In this document: piece after piece, positions 55,173-64,000 of the stretch
Layout of the letters: each line of letters starts with the position of its first letter
Position numbering within the stretch: the stretch's first letter is position 1
Assembly: GCF_002135315.1 (NCBI RefSeq)
Contig: NZ_NEGA01000009.1
Coordinates: forward strand, 1 to 64,000
Direction of reading: 5' to 3'
Origin: Acinetobacter sp. ANC 3903
GTDB taxonomy: Bacteria > Pseudomonadota > Gammaproteobacteria > Pseudomonadales > Moraxellaceae
DNA length: 64,000 bases
Translations under genes and position numbers: made by a program
The notes under the pieces: model-generated
The model's database searches: none
What the model saw: the letters and a program-made list of their open reading frames with translations, nothing else
Told to the model about the DNA's origin: nothing

Positions 55173-56280
55173 GAATCATCTCAAGCGAACGTGCTTCACC
55201 CAAAACCTGATGCACTTTATCCGATGCCAGACCTTTGACAATTTCAGCTGAACGCGAACTGAAGTTAACACGACCAACAGCAATGCGATGACCCTGTGTA
55301 TCCACACATTCCACCACATCACCGCGCTCAAAGTGACCTTCCACAGCTTTCACTCCCACAGGAAGTAAACTGCGATGGTTTTCTTTAATCGCTTTAACTG
55401 CGCCATCATCCAGCACCAAACGGCCAGCCGTTTGTAAGTGCGCAGCGAGCCATTGCTGATGTGCGGTAATACGGTCATTGTCAGTAATAAACAAGGTTCC
55501 TAACAACTCACCCGACATTAAACGTGCCAAGACATTATCACTTTCACCACTGGCAATCAGGGTTGGACAACCCGATTTTGCCGCCAGACGCGCAGCACGG
55601 ACTTTAGTCAGCATACCGCCACGACCAAATTTACCGCCCCCGCCGGCCATGTCAAACAGGCTCTCATCCAGTGCACGCACGGTATGGAACAGTTTGGCAT
55701 TCGGATTAGACCGTGGGTCTGAGTCAAACATGCCTTGCTGATCAGTCAGGATAATCAGCAAATCGGCATGTACCTGACCTGCCACCATGGCAGCCAAGGT
55801 ATCATTATCACCAAAGCGGATTTCATCGGTCGATACCGTGTCATTCTCATTGATGACTGGAACTACATGCCAGTCAATCAGATTCTGTAAGGCATCACAT
55901 GAATTGAGATAGCGACGGCGGTCTGCCAGGTCATCATGGGTTAACAAAACCTGAGCCGTTTGAATGGAATGGTTTTCCAGAACACTTGACCAGGTTTGAA
56001 TCAGCCCCATTTGACCAATGGCAGCACAAGCCTGAAGACTGGGTAGATCGGTGGGTCGATTCTCAAGTTTCATTCGCACCATACCTTCAGCCACAGCACC
56101 GGAAGACACCAGAATAATCTCATGCCCTGCATTGTGCAGATCTGCAATCTGTTTCGCCCAATGCGAAATTGCATCCAGATCTAACCCTGTTCCGTTTGCT
56201 GTGAGTAAAGATGATCCGATTTTAACAACGATTCGTTTACAAGCCTTGAGCTGACGTTGCCCATCTACCACTTCTATCAT
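55147..56280 (-). CDS. proB: Glutamate 5-kinase
   Basis: A 377-aa kinase of the amino-acid kinase family with a C-terminal PUA domain (about 285-377). It makes glutamyl-5-phosphate, the first step of proline synthesis, and is feedback-inhibited by proline. The nucleotide-binding segments [13 protein letters not shown] and [14 protein letters not shown] are present. The last seven codons are supplied by the integrated element. The gene follows obgE by 29 bases and is probably co-transcribed with it. Confidence 0.97.
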   Translation of the reverse strand: MIEVVDGQRQLKACKRIVVKIGSSLLTANGTGLDLDAISHWAKQIADLHNAGHEIILVSSGAVAEGMVRMKLENRPTDLPSLQACAAIGQMGLIQTWSSVLENHSIQTAQVLLTHDDLADRRRYLNSCDALQNLIDWHVVPVINENDTVSTDEIRFGDNDTLAAMVAGQVHADLLIILTDQQGMFDSDPRSNPNAKLFHTVRALDESLFDMAGGGGKFGRGGMLTKVRAARLAAKSGCPTLIASGESDNVLARLMSGELLGTLFITDNDRITAHQQWLAAHLQTAGRLVLDDGAVKAIKENHRSLLPVGVKAVEGHFERGDVVECVDTQGHRIAVGRVNFSSRSAEIVKGLASDKVHQVLGEARSLEMIHRNHMAIY

Positions 56281-56309
56281 CTTGTCCTCAGTTACTCATA
56301 TTTCAGAGC

Positions 56310-57536
<1,227 letters not shown>

Positions 57537-57781
57537 CTAAAAACTTTAAAACCCCATATTCTGCCATATTTTAAAGGATTTCTCGAATAGAATTATTCAG
57601 CAATACTATAAATTTCGTTCAGCTTATTGTTTTTCTGGAAGAATAGCTTAACTCTACAGATAAAATTGAGGAGCATCAGAGCATTTATAAAATTGAGTGC
57701 TCGTTACTATTGAGATCACCCAAATTAAATATCGGGCATCCCAATTTCATTGACAGCAGCCTAGCCAAAACCCCAGTTAAC

Positions 57782-58159
57782 TTATTTTGCCACGCGTTGC
57801 TGATTCTCCAGAATCTCAGGCAAACTTTTTTCAATCCAGCCAATCAGATAATTCATTTTTTCTGCAGCTTGCGAACCTAAAATGGTCAACTGATATTCCA
57901 CTTTGGGTGGCACCACCGGATAGACCGTACGTAAAATAAAACCATCCTGTTCCAGCATTTTCAGCGTCTGCGACAGCATCTTTTCACTCACCCCTTCAAT
58001 GCGCTGTTTCAGCTCACTAAAACGATGTACCCCATCACTTAAACAGCGTAAAACCAATACCGACCATTTGTTCGCCAGATGTTCCAATATTTCTCGTGAT
58101 GGACATGCTGTGGATAAAACTTGACCTAATAATTTACTGGTTGCGTAGGCTGTCATCAA
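57782..58159 (-). CDS. HxlR-family regulator (YtfH-like)
   Basis: A 125-aa winged-helix regulator of the HxlR type: Cys19 in CPSREI, then NKWSVLVLRCLSDGVHRFSELKQ and the wing residues RTVYPVVPPKVEYQLT. In related QorR and YodB-type proteins the N-terminal cysteine senses quinones or other electrophiles. It is divergent from the oxidoreductase at 58275, as ytfH is from ytfG (qorB) in E. coli, so it probably represses that gene until quinones appear. Confidence 0.88.
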   Translation of the reverse strand: MMTAYATSKLLGQVLSTACPSREILEHLANKWSVLVLRCLSDGVHRFSELKQRIEGVSEKMLSQTLKMLEQDGFILRTVYPVVPPKVEYQLTILGSQAAEKMNYLIGWIEKSLPEILENQQRVAK

Positions 58160-58197
58160 TTCTCTCCTTTGGGTAATAAGCTTACTTTTTAGTATGT

Positions 58198-58214
58198 ACT
58201 TACATTTAGTAAGT
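58198..58214. promoter_or_regulatory. Putative operator between HxlR-type regulator and oxidoreductase gene
   Basis: ACTTAC and GTAAGT form an inverted repeat with a 5-bp ATTTA spacer, embedded in several TAGTA/TACTT elements. HxlR proteins bind such short inverted repeats. Location midway between the divergent starts supports it. Confidence 0.5.
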
Positions 58215-58274
58215 TAACAGATTAAGATTTAGCCATCAAGTACCTTTATTCATCAAAATCCAGAGGTTCATGTT

Positions 58275-59126
58275 ATGAAAATTGCAGTCACAGGTGCAAC
58301 AGGTCAACTTGGTCAACTCGTCATTGAGTTTTTATTAAAAAATACCGCTGCACAAAATATTGTCGCCTTGGTTCGCACACCCTCCAAAGCCCTGGCTTTG
58401 ACAGATCAAGGGGTTGAAGTGCGTCATTTTGATTATGATCAGCCAGAAACATTAGAACCGGCTTTACATGGCATTGATAAACTTTTACTGATTTCAGCCA
58501 ATGAAATTGGCCGCCGCACCCCACAGCATCAAGCCGTGATTGAAGCAGCGAAACAAGCAGACATTCCTTATATTGCCTATACCAGTCTACTCAATGCAGA
58601 TACTTCTCCTTTAGGTTTAGCACAGGAACACCGTGAAACCGAAAGCCTGATTAAGGCGAGCGGTTTAAACTATACTTTTTTACGCAATAACTGGTATAGC
58701 GAAAACTACCTGGCTGGCTTAGCCCACACCATTGAAACCGGAACTTTATTCGGCGCAGCACAAAACGGTTTAATCAGTTCCGCAGCTCGGGCAGACTATG
58801 CAGAGGCAGCAGCCAAAGTATTAACAAGTTCAGGGCATGAAAACAAAACCTATGAACTTGCAGGCTCAAGCAGTTTTAGCCTTGCGGATTTAGCGGGCTA
58901 TATTTCGGTAGCCTCGGGTAAAACGGTAAACTACCAAAACCTCAGTGCTGAAGAATATACACAAGCCCTGATGCAGGCTGGTTTGCCCGCGGGCTTGGTC
59001 GAAGTGATTGTAGATGCAGATGTACAAACCGCAAAAGGTGCTATGTTTAGCGATCGCAAAGATTTGCAACAGCTGATCAAGCATCCAACAACGCCAATAC
59101 AAGCATCAGTTCAGGCAATGCTTTAA
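58275..59126 (+). CDS. qorB: NAD(P)H:quinone oxidoreductase (QorB/YtfG-like)
   Basis: A 283-aa atypical short-chain dehydrogenase of the NmrA type. The Rossmann motif GATGQLG is at residues 7-13. The segments LALVRTPSK-like (VALVRTPSK) and FLRNNWYSENY resemble YtfG, which reduces quinones with NADPH. Placed opposite an HxlR regulator as in the ytfG-ytfH pair. A quinone or aldehyde detoxification role is likely. Confidence 0.87.
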   Translation: MKIAVTGATGQLGQLVIEFLLKNTAAQNIVALVRTPSKALALTDQGVEVRHFDYDQPETLEPALHGIDKLLLISANEIGRRTPQHQAVIEAAKQADIPYIAYTSLLNADTSPLGLAQEHRETESLIKASGLNYTFLRNNWYSENYLAGLAHTIETGTLFGAAQNGLISSAARADYAEAAAKVLTSSGHENKTYELAGSSSFSLADLAGYISVASGKTVNYQNLSAEEYTQALMQAGLPAGLVEVIVDADVQTAKGAMFSDRKDLQQLIKHPTTPIQASVQAML

Positions 59127-59240
59127 ATTTAACTGCCCTTTATCTTTATCCCTCTGTATGCTCAGGGGGATTTTTATAGTGGTGTCGAGAGACCTTATAA
59201 ATATTCGGCAAAGCAAGGCATCTGCCAATTTTTTTAATGC

Positions 59241-59272
59241 AAAAAAAAAGAGCCTCAAATAAGGCTCTTTTT
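59241..59272 (-). terminator. gap terminator
   Basis: AAAGAGCC(T) and AGGCTCTTT form the stem; a T run follows on the minus strand. Confidence 0.88.
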
Positions 59273-59288
59273 CGTACTACTTTACAAA

Positions 59289-60746
59289 TTATGCATTTGT
59301 TTCAGTAGGAATCTTAGGATAGCTTACGCCGCCCATTTGTTCCGCAATACGTAATACCTGGCAGCTATAACCCACTTCGTTATCGTACCAAACGTAGCAA
59401 GTTAAACGGTTGCCTGAAGTGATTGTTGCTTGCGCATCAAATACACCTGCAGTACGTGAACCGATAAAGTCAGAAGATACAACTTCAGTCGAGTTGGTAT
59501 AACCAATTTGACCTTGAAGGTTAGAGTTGATCGAGATTTGACGAATGTATTCGTTCACTTCTTCACGATCTACTTCTTTCTCAAGCGTTAAGTTAAGAAT
59601 AGCAAGTGATACGTTTGGAGTAGGAACGCGTACAGAGTTACCCGTCAACTTGCCTTTAAGTGCAGGAAGCGCTTTAGCAACAGCTTTAGCAGCACCAGTT
59701 TCAGTAATAACCATGTTCAAAGTCGCAGCACGGCCACGACGGTCAGCTTTATGGTAATTGTCGATCAAGTTCTGGTCATTCGTGAACGAGTGAACTGTTT
59801 CAACGTGACCATTCAGCACTTTGTATTTGTCTTCTAACACTTTAAGTGTCGGAGTGATGGCGTTCGTTGTACAGCTTGCAGCAGAGATGATGGTGTCTTC
59901 ATCAAGAATGTCGGCTTGGTTCACACCAAATACAACGTTCTTCATGTCACCTTTACCAGGTGCAGTCAAGATTACACGTGCAGCGCCTGGGCATTGAAGA
60001 TGTTGAGCAAGACCTTCTGCATCACGCCATTTACCCGTGTTATCAATCACCAATGCATTGTTAATACCATAAGCAGTGTAATCCACTTCAGCTGGGCTAG
60101 ATGCATAGATCACTTTAATGAAGTTACCGTTTGCAATAATTGCTTCGTTTTCTTCATCAACTGAGATTGTACCTTGGAACGGACCGTGAATTGAGTCACG
60201 ACGCAACAATGAAGCACGTTTTTCCAAATCGCCATCAGATGATTTACGTACTACGATCGCTTTAAGGTTTAAACCACGACCCAAACCTGATTGGCCAATG
60301 ATTAAACGAGCAAGAATACGACCGATACGACCAAAACCGTAAAGAACAACATCTTTGCCTTCTACAGCCTTCGCACTACCTGCTAAAGATTTCACTGCAT
60401 CAGCAACAAAAGCGTCTACATCGCCGCCTTTTTCTTTGAATTCAACAGCAAGTTTACCTAGATCAATTTCTGCTGAACCAATATTTTCAATTTTAGCTAA
60501 AGCTTCTAAAATCGGGAAAGTGTGAACCACTGAAAGCTCAACATCCATCACACGTGTACGGCGATGAGCTTTTAAAATTTGGATTACTGAACGGTTAACT
60601 AAAGAACGACCGTATACAGAAGTCACGATATTTTTTTCACGATATAATTGACCAATAAGTGCAATCATACGTTCCGCGATTTCTTCACGGTTTTTCCAGC
60701 GACCTTGGTGCTCTGCATGTAGGGCGATGATAGTGTCTTTGCTCAC
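59289..60746 (-). CDS. gap: Glyceraldehyde-3-phosphate dehydrogenase, long form
   Basis: A 485-aa GAPDH. The usual NAD domain starts only at about residue 130 (VVLYGFGRIGR); the catalytic cysteine is Cys292 in SAASCTTNAI. The first 130 residues form an extra helical domain that is typical of the long GAPDH of Acinetobacter and Pseudomonas. The start is a GTG at 60746, with GAGGAC about six bases further. In these genera glycolysis is incomplete, so the enzyme works mainly in gluconeogenesis. Confidence 0.94.
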   Translation of the reverse strand: MSKDTIIALHAEHQGRWKNREEIAERMIALIGQLYREKNIVTSVYGRSLVNRSVIQILKAHRRTRVMDVELSVVHTFPILEALAKIENIGSAEIDLGKLAVEFKEKGGDVDAFVADAVKSLAGSAKAVEGKDVVLYGFGRIGRILARLIIGQSGLGRGLNLKAIVVRKSSDGDLEKRASLLRRDSIHGPFQGTISVDEENEAIIANGNFIKVIYASSPAEVDYTAYGINNALVIDNTGKWRDAEGLAQHLQCPGAARVILTAPGKGDMKNVVFGVNQADILDEDTIISAASCTTNAITPTLKVLEDKYKVLNGHVETVHSFTNDQNLIDNYHKADRRGRAATLNMVITETGAAKAVAKALPALKGKLTGNSVRVPTPNVSLAILNLTLEKEVDREEVNEYIRQISINSNLQGQIGYTNSTEVVSSDFIGSRTAGVFDAQATITSGNRLTCYVWYDNEVGYSCQVLRIAEQMGGVSYPKIPTETNA

Positions 60747-61015
60747 AGATACGTCCTCTAATTAATTGTATATCTAGGCATAAATTTCAAAACCCGGCAA
60801 TTGTAAAGGAATTATCAGCAACTTTGAATCGAAAGCTGAATTTTCAATGCGCTTTTTACGATATATTCACTATAAATTTACAAAATAGTTGTAATTATTA
60901 TAATGATTTTGCTTTTGAAATTTTAAAACCGCAATTTTTGTGGTTTTAAAAACTTTTTTGTTACATGTTGTTTAATCAAACCACCTAAGTTTTTATTCAA
61001 TTTAGCAAATGGAGT

Positions 61016-61945
61016 CTATTTCAAACGATCCTGATAGTTTTCTACATTTTGATTCAGCGCCTGCTGTTTACGCTTTTGTTTGATGATATGAATTGTACCT
61101 TCTACCACCAACAATAAAACGGCAATCCAGATGGGAATATAAGTGAGCCATTCCCCTGCCTCAACCCGCTCACCCAGCACAATTGAAGCAAAGGCCAAAA
61201 GCACCGGTTCCAGATAACTGAGTAAGCCAAAAATTACAAAAAGCAGATAACGGCTGGCCAAAATATAACTGCCCAGTCCAAGTGCGCTTAAAAAGCCCAA
61301 ACCGATAATGGCCCAGATCAGATGCGGGAAAGATCCCATCACACCCAAGGTGTCACTGTGAATAAAGCCCAAATAAAAGGCCACCGGCAAAATGAGGCAT
61401 AAATCCCACCAGAAACCACCCAGATGATCCGTTTTAAAGACACGGCGTAAAAAGAAATATAAGGGGTAAGCTAAAGCGACATAAACCGTTTCCCAGGCGA
61501 TACTGCCGATACGCCAGATTTCATGTCCTACCCCTAAAATGGCCAAGATCACAGCTGCCAGCTGCCATTTCGATAGTTTTTCTTTATAAAGTACACAACC
61601 GACCAGCACCATCACCAAAGGCAATAAGAAATAACCCAGTGAAACTTGCAAGCCACGGCCATTGATGGGCCCCCACAGAAACAGCCATAACTGTGTGGTA
61701 CACAAAATGGAACTAAAAATCAGCCAGATCAAAAATACAGGCTGTTTAACCATACGTTTAAAAATCTGGGAAATATGCTGCAAATCACCAGACCAGTACA
61801 TAAACAGGGTTAAAAAAGGCAGCGTCACCAGCATCCGCCAGGCAAAAGTTTGTTCGCTATCAAAAGGTTTCAAAAACTGACTATAAAAATACAACACCCC
61901 AAAAGTAACAGATGCCAATATCGACAAAACCAAGCCTTTATACAT
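61016..61945 (-). CDS. rarD: EamA-family transporter RarD
   Basis: A 309-aa membrane protein with ten predicted helices and the RarD pattern (FGVLYFYSQFLKP, WRMLVTLPF, NGRGLQVSLGYFLLPL). RarD was linked to chloramphenicol sensitivity in Pseudomonas; the substrate is unclear. GAGGT precedes the ATG. Transcribed alone. Confidence 0.88.
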   Translation of the reverse strand: MYKGLVLSILASVTFGVLYFYSQFLKPFDSEQTFAWRMLVTLPFLTLFMYWSGDLQHISQIFKRMVKQPVFLIWLIFSSILCTTQLWLFLWGPINGRGLQVSLGYFLLPLVMVLVGCVLYKEKLSKWQLAAVILAILGVGHEIWRIGSIAWETVYVALAYPLYFFLRRVFKTDHLGGFWWDLCLILPVAFYLGFIHSDTLGVMGSFPHLIWAIIGLGFLSALGLGSYILASRYLLFVIFGLLSYLEPVLLAFASIVLGERVEAGEWLTYIPIWIAVLLLVVEGTIHIIKQKRKQQALNQNVENYQDRLK

Positions 61946-62042
61946 CTTTTACCTCAAGGATATTATCCATTTCATGCGCATACCGAATGATCCCAGAATA
62001 ATGGATCATTCATCTTTTTTTAAGTCAGGCTATAGTAGCAAA

Positions 62043-62069
62043 TAAAAAACCATGCCTAAGCATGGTTTT
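62043..62069 (-). terminator. blc-like gene terminator
   Basis: AAAACCATGC and GCATGGTTTT around a 4-base loop, followed by T-rich sequence on the minus strand. Confidence 0.75.
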
Positions 62070-62094
62070 GAACTTTTGTTAAATATTCAGTCTG

Positions 62095-62682
62095 CTATTT
62101 CATGGTCTGCTTGGTATGAATCACATCGCCCACGTCATAACCCACCGACTTGGCATATTCCAAATATTCGTTGACAACTGCCTGATCAGGTTGCGGGCTA
62201 CGTGACAATACCCACATGTATTTGCGTCGCGGCTCACCGACTAATACCGTCTGATAGTTTTCATCCAGTTTAAGCACCCAATAATCACCGCGACCGAAAG
62301 GTAACCAGCGGATCGCTTCAGGCAAGAAACTCACTTTTAATTTGCTATTAAACGGTGCATTTTGCACAAAAGCCTCACCAATAGACTGGTTTAGGCTACC
62401 ATCTTTGCTGTAACAGCGGTTGTCTACAGCAACATTGCCATTCTCGTTCAAGGTATAAGTCGCAGTGACATCACGATCACACTTGTTCTGGAAATATAAA
62501 GGTTTACGTGCCACTTCATACCAGACACCCAGATATTTATCCAGCTCGAGCTTTTCGACCGTTTTTAAAGGCTTGGTTTGTGCATAGGCCATGGTAGCCA
62601 TACCCAGCCCCAATAATACCGCTCCACCTATGGCAATTTTTGCTATTTTATAGCCTGCTTTTGGAAGATTATTGGATGTCAT
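62095..62682 (-). CDS. blc: Lipocalin family protein (Blc-like)
   Basis: A 195-aa exported protein. The lipocalin motif is LDKYLGVWYEVARKP (residues about 47-61), and the third conserved piece is YMWVLSRSPQ. The signal peptide ends in AYAQ and shows no lipobox, so unlike E. coli Blc it is probably soluble in the periplasm or a processed outer-membrane protein. Blc binds lysophospholipids and helps envelope maintenance. Confidence 0.87.
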   Translation of the reverse strand: MTSNNLPKAGYKIAKIAIGGAVLLGLGMATMAYAQTKPLKTVEKLELDKYLGVWYEVARKPLYFQNKCDRDVTATYTLNENGNVAVDNRCYSKDGSLNQSIGEAFVQNAPFNSKLKVSFLPEAIRWLPFGRGDYWVLKLDENYQTVLVGEPRRKYMWVLSRSPQPDQAVVNEYLEYAKSVGYDVGDVIHTKQTMK

Positions 62683-62800
62683 AAAAGTACCTTTCAGTCA
62701 AAATTTCAAATTCTTAAAATGCTTATACATTTAAAAGTAACGATTTCGACTGCTTCATACTGTAGCGTTATGTAATGATTTTGCAATAAAAATCATCCAA

Positions 62801-64000
62801 CTAACTGAGCATTTGAGCTCTCAAGCGGACAATCTCGTCACGTAGTCGCGCTGCCTGTTCAAACTGCAATTCTTTCGAGGCTTTCAGCATCTCTTTTTCC
62901 AGTTTGGACAAATGTTTTACCAGCAATTTAGGGTCTGCCAAAATGTGGCGTTCATCGGCACTTAAAGCACGGGCCTGATCCGAGATTTTCTCGTCAATTT
63001 GATCATCAGTCAGCACTTCACCGGTATCGATATCCTGGTTATTCTGACGCTTGGTACTTCGTGGTGTAATACCATGCAGGGTATTAAACTCAATCTGTTT
63101 GGCACGGCGCCGATCAGTTTCATCAATGGCTTTTTGCATGGAATCGGTGATCCGGTCGGCATACAAAATCGCTTTACCTTTCACATTACGCGCCGCACGA
63201 CCAATGGTCTGAATCAGTGAACGCTCAGAACGCAAGAAACCTTCTTTATCGGCATCCAGAATTGCCACCAGTGACACTTCTGGCATATCCAAACCTTCCC
63301 GCAGCAAGTTAATACCGACCAGTACATCATGCACACCGCTACGCAGCTCATGAATAATTTTGGTACGTTCTACGGTATCAATGTCTGAATGCAGATAAGC
63401 CACCTTAACGCCGTATTCTTTCAAATACGAGGTTAAGTCTTCCGCCATGCGTTTGGTCAAGGTCGTGACCAGAACACGTTCATCCAGTTCCTTGCGGATA
63501 TTGATTTCTGAAAGCACATCATCGACCTGAGTCAGCACTGGGCGAATTTCAATTTCAGGATCCAACAGCCCAGTTGGACGAACCACCTGTTCGGCAATTT
63601 GCTGCGATTTTTCCAGTTCATATTTTGCCGGGGTTGCACTGACATAAATCGTTGATGGAATAATGCGTTCCCATTCTTCAAATTGCATTGGACGGTTATC
63701 CAGCGCACTCGGTAAACGGAAACCATAATTGACCAGATTCTCCTTACGCGAACGGTCACCCTTATACATGGCACCGATTTGCGGAACGGTTACATGCGAT
63801 TCATCAATAATCAGCAAGGCATCATCCGGAATATAGTCAAATAATGTCGGAGGTGCTTCACCTGCCGGCCGACCGGATAAATGTCGTGAATAGTTTTCGA
63901 TACCGTTGGTATAGCCCAATTGTTGCATCATTTCCAGATCATAGCGGGTACGCTGTTCAATACGCTGTGCTTCCAGCAATTTGTCATTGGCCCGAAAGAA
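62801..64000 (-). CDS. uvrB: UvrABC excinuclease subunit B, C-terminal 400 residues (cut by window edge)
   Basis: The frame is open to the window edge, beyond 63979, so the gene is partial here; UvrB has about 670 residues. Seen are the helicase motifs IIDESHV (II), VSATPAKYE (III), [11 protein letters not shown] (IV-like), [16 protein letters not shown] (V) and QTIGRAARN (VI), and the C-terminal UVR domain ([18 protein letters not shown]..) that binds UvrC. UvrB damage recognition opens nucleotide excision repair. Confidence 0.97.
   Translation of the reverse strand, partial: FFRANDKLLEAQRIEQRTRYDLEMMQQLGYTNGIENYSRHLSGRPAGEAPPTLFDYIPDDALLIIDESHVTVPQIGAMYKGDRSRKENLVNYGFRLPSALDNRPMQFEEWERIIPSTIYVSATPAKYELEKSQQIAEQVVRPTGLLDPEIEIRPVLTQVDDVLSEINIRKELDERVLVTTLTKRMAEDLTSYLKEYGVKVAYLHSDIDTVERTKIIHELRSGVHDVLVGINLLREGLDMPEVSLVAILDADKEGFLRSERSLIQTIGRAARNVKGKAILYADRITDSMQKAIDETDRRRAKQIEFNTLHGITPRSTKRQNNQDIDTGEVLTDDQIDEKISDQARALSADERHILADPKLLVKHLSKLEKEMLKASKELQFEQAARLRDEIVRLRAQMLS

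Larger units (their letters stand above)
47825..55173. mobile_element. Integrative element in the 3' end of proB (about 7.3 kb)
   Basis: Bounded by degenerate direct repeats of the proB 3' end. All ten genes run on the minus strand in the order integrase, 330-aa unknown, AlpA-like, two small genes, winged-helix regulator, Rep_trans-like initiator, 52-aa gene, lipoprotein, HEPN protein. The integrase adjoins proB, as usual. No capsid, portal, terminase or tail genes are present, so it is an integrative mobilizable element or phage satellite, not a prophage. The last two or three genes look like cargo. The first 250 bases inside the left end (47851-48100) hold no gene. Confidence 0.82.

Noticed and set aside
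47825..55173. Prophage
   Set aside because: No capsid, terminase, portal, tail or lysis genes are present; only integrase, regulators, a Rep-like gene and cargo.

Overview
The window comes from the chromosome of an Acinetobacter species (Moraxellaceae). The genus call rests on the paired dat-ddc genes for 1,3-diaminopropane synthesis, a dacC-type PBP5/6, tRNA-Val(GAC) with an encoded CCA, an nlpD-like gene next to surE with no rpoS nearby, the AT-rich base composition, and Moraxellaceae-like small secreted proteins. The species cannot be fixed by reading. Most of the window is ordinary core genome. It is interrupted by the right end of one integrated element at tRNA-Val (1-1855) and by a complete small integrative element of about 7.3 kb in the 3' end of proB (47825-55173).

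Layout. 1-1855: end of a tRNA-Val island, with a truncated IS5-family copy, a small HTH-like protein and a tyrosine recombinase. 1855-9112: tRNA-Val, a MoxR/DUF58/TgpA operon, ybdD-cstA and efp. 9183-14054: epmB (modifies EF-P), then a PilZ-domain protein and a FimX-like REC-PAS-degenerate GGDEF/EAL protein. 14142-22005: rpmE, a secreted protein, a bile-acid/sodium symporter relative, gloA, an AmpG permease with a large extramembrane insert, and a Lon-like protease. 22074-29565: grxD, argD, a LysR regulator, nlpD-like, surE, two related secreted proteins, dacC and a gamma carbonic anhydrase. 29640-31388: a lone AT-rich accessory gene with a HEPN-like Rx4H motif. 31540-35355: nudJ-mnmA-hflD-purB, in the same order as in E. 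coli. 35500-37832: a YjdF-like membrane protein, a decayed cytochrome b561 gene and sohB. 38026-42865: pstSCAB with a three-repeat Pho box. 43238-46145: ddc and dat. 46624-47688: a SIMPL protein and a decayed PAP2 phosphatase.

The proB element. A 26-bp sequence at the proB stop (55147-55172) recurs in degenerate form at 47825-47850. All four differences are at third codon positions, so both copies encode the same proB C-terminus (RNHMAIY-stop). The proB-type terminator lies just beyond the far copy, while a perfect 11-bp stem terminator separates proB from the element's integrase. The element therefore appears to rebuild both the end of the coding sequence and the transcription stop. Apart from the integrase it carries an unknown 330-aa gene coupled to it, an AlpA-like regulator, two small genes, a winged-helix regulator, a Rep_trans-like putative replication initiator with an origin-like region, a 52-aa gene, a lipoprotein, and a HEPN-plus-zinc-finger protein at the distal end. 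There are no phage structural genes, so it looks like an integrative mobilizable element or phage satellite with possible defence cargo.

Region 62801-64000 is the C-terminal part of uvrB, cut by the window edge. Positions of motifs come from reading the sequence. Family names come from recognition of motifs and gene order, not from database searches.
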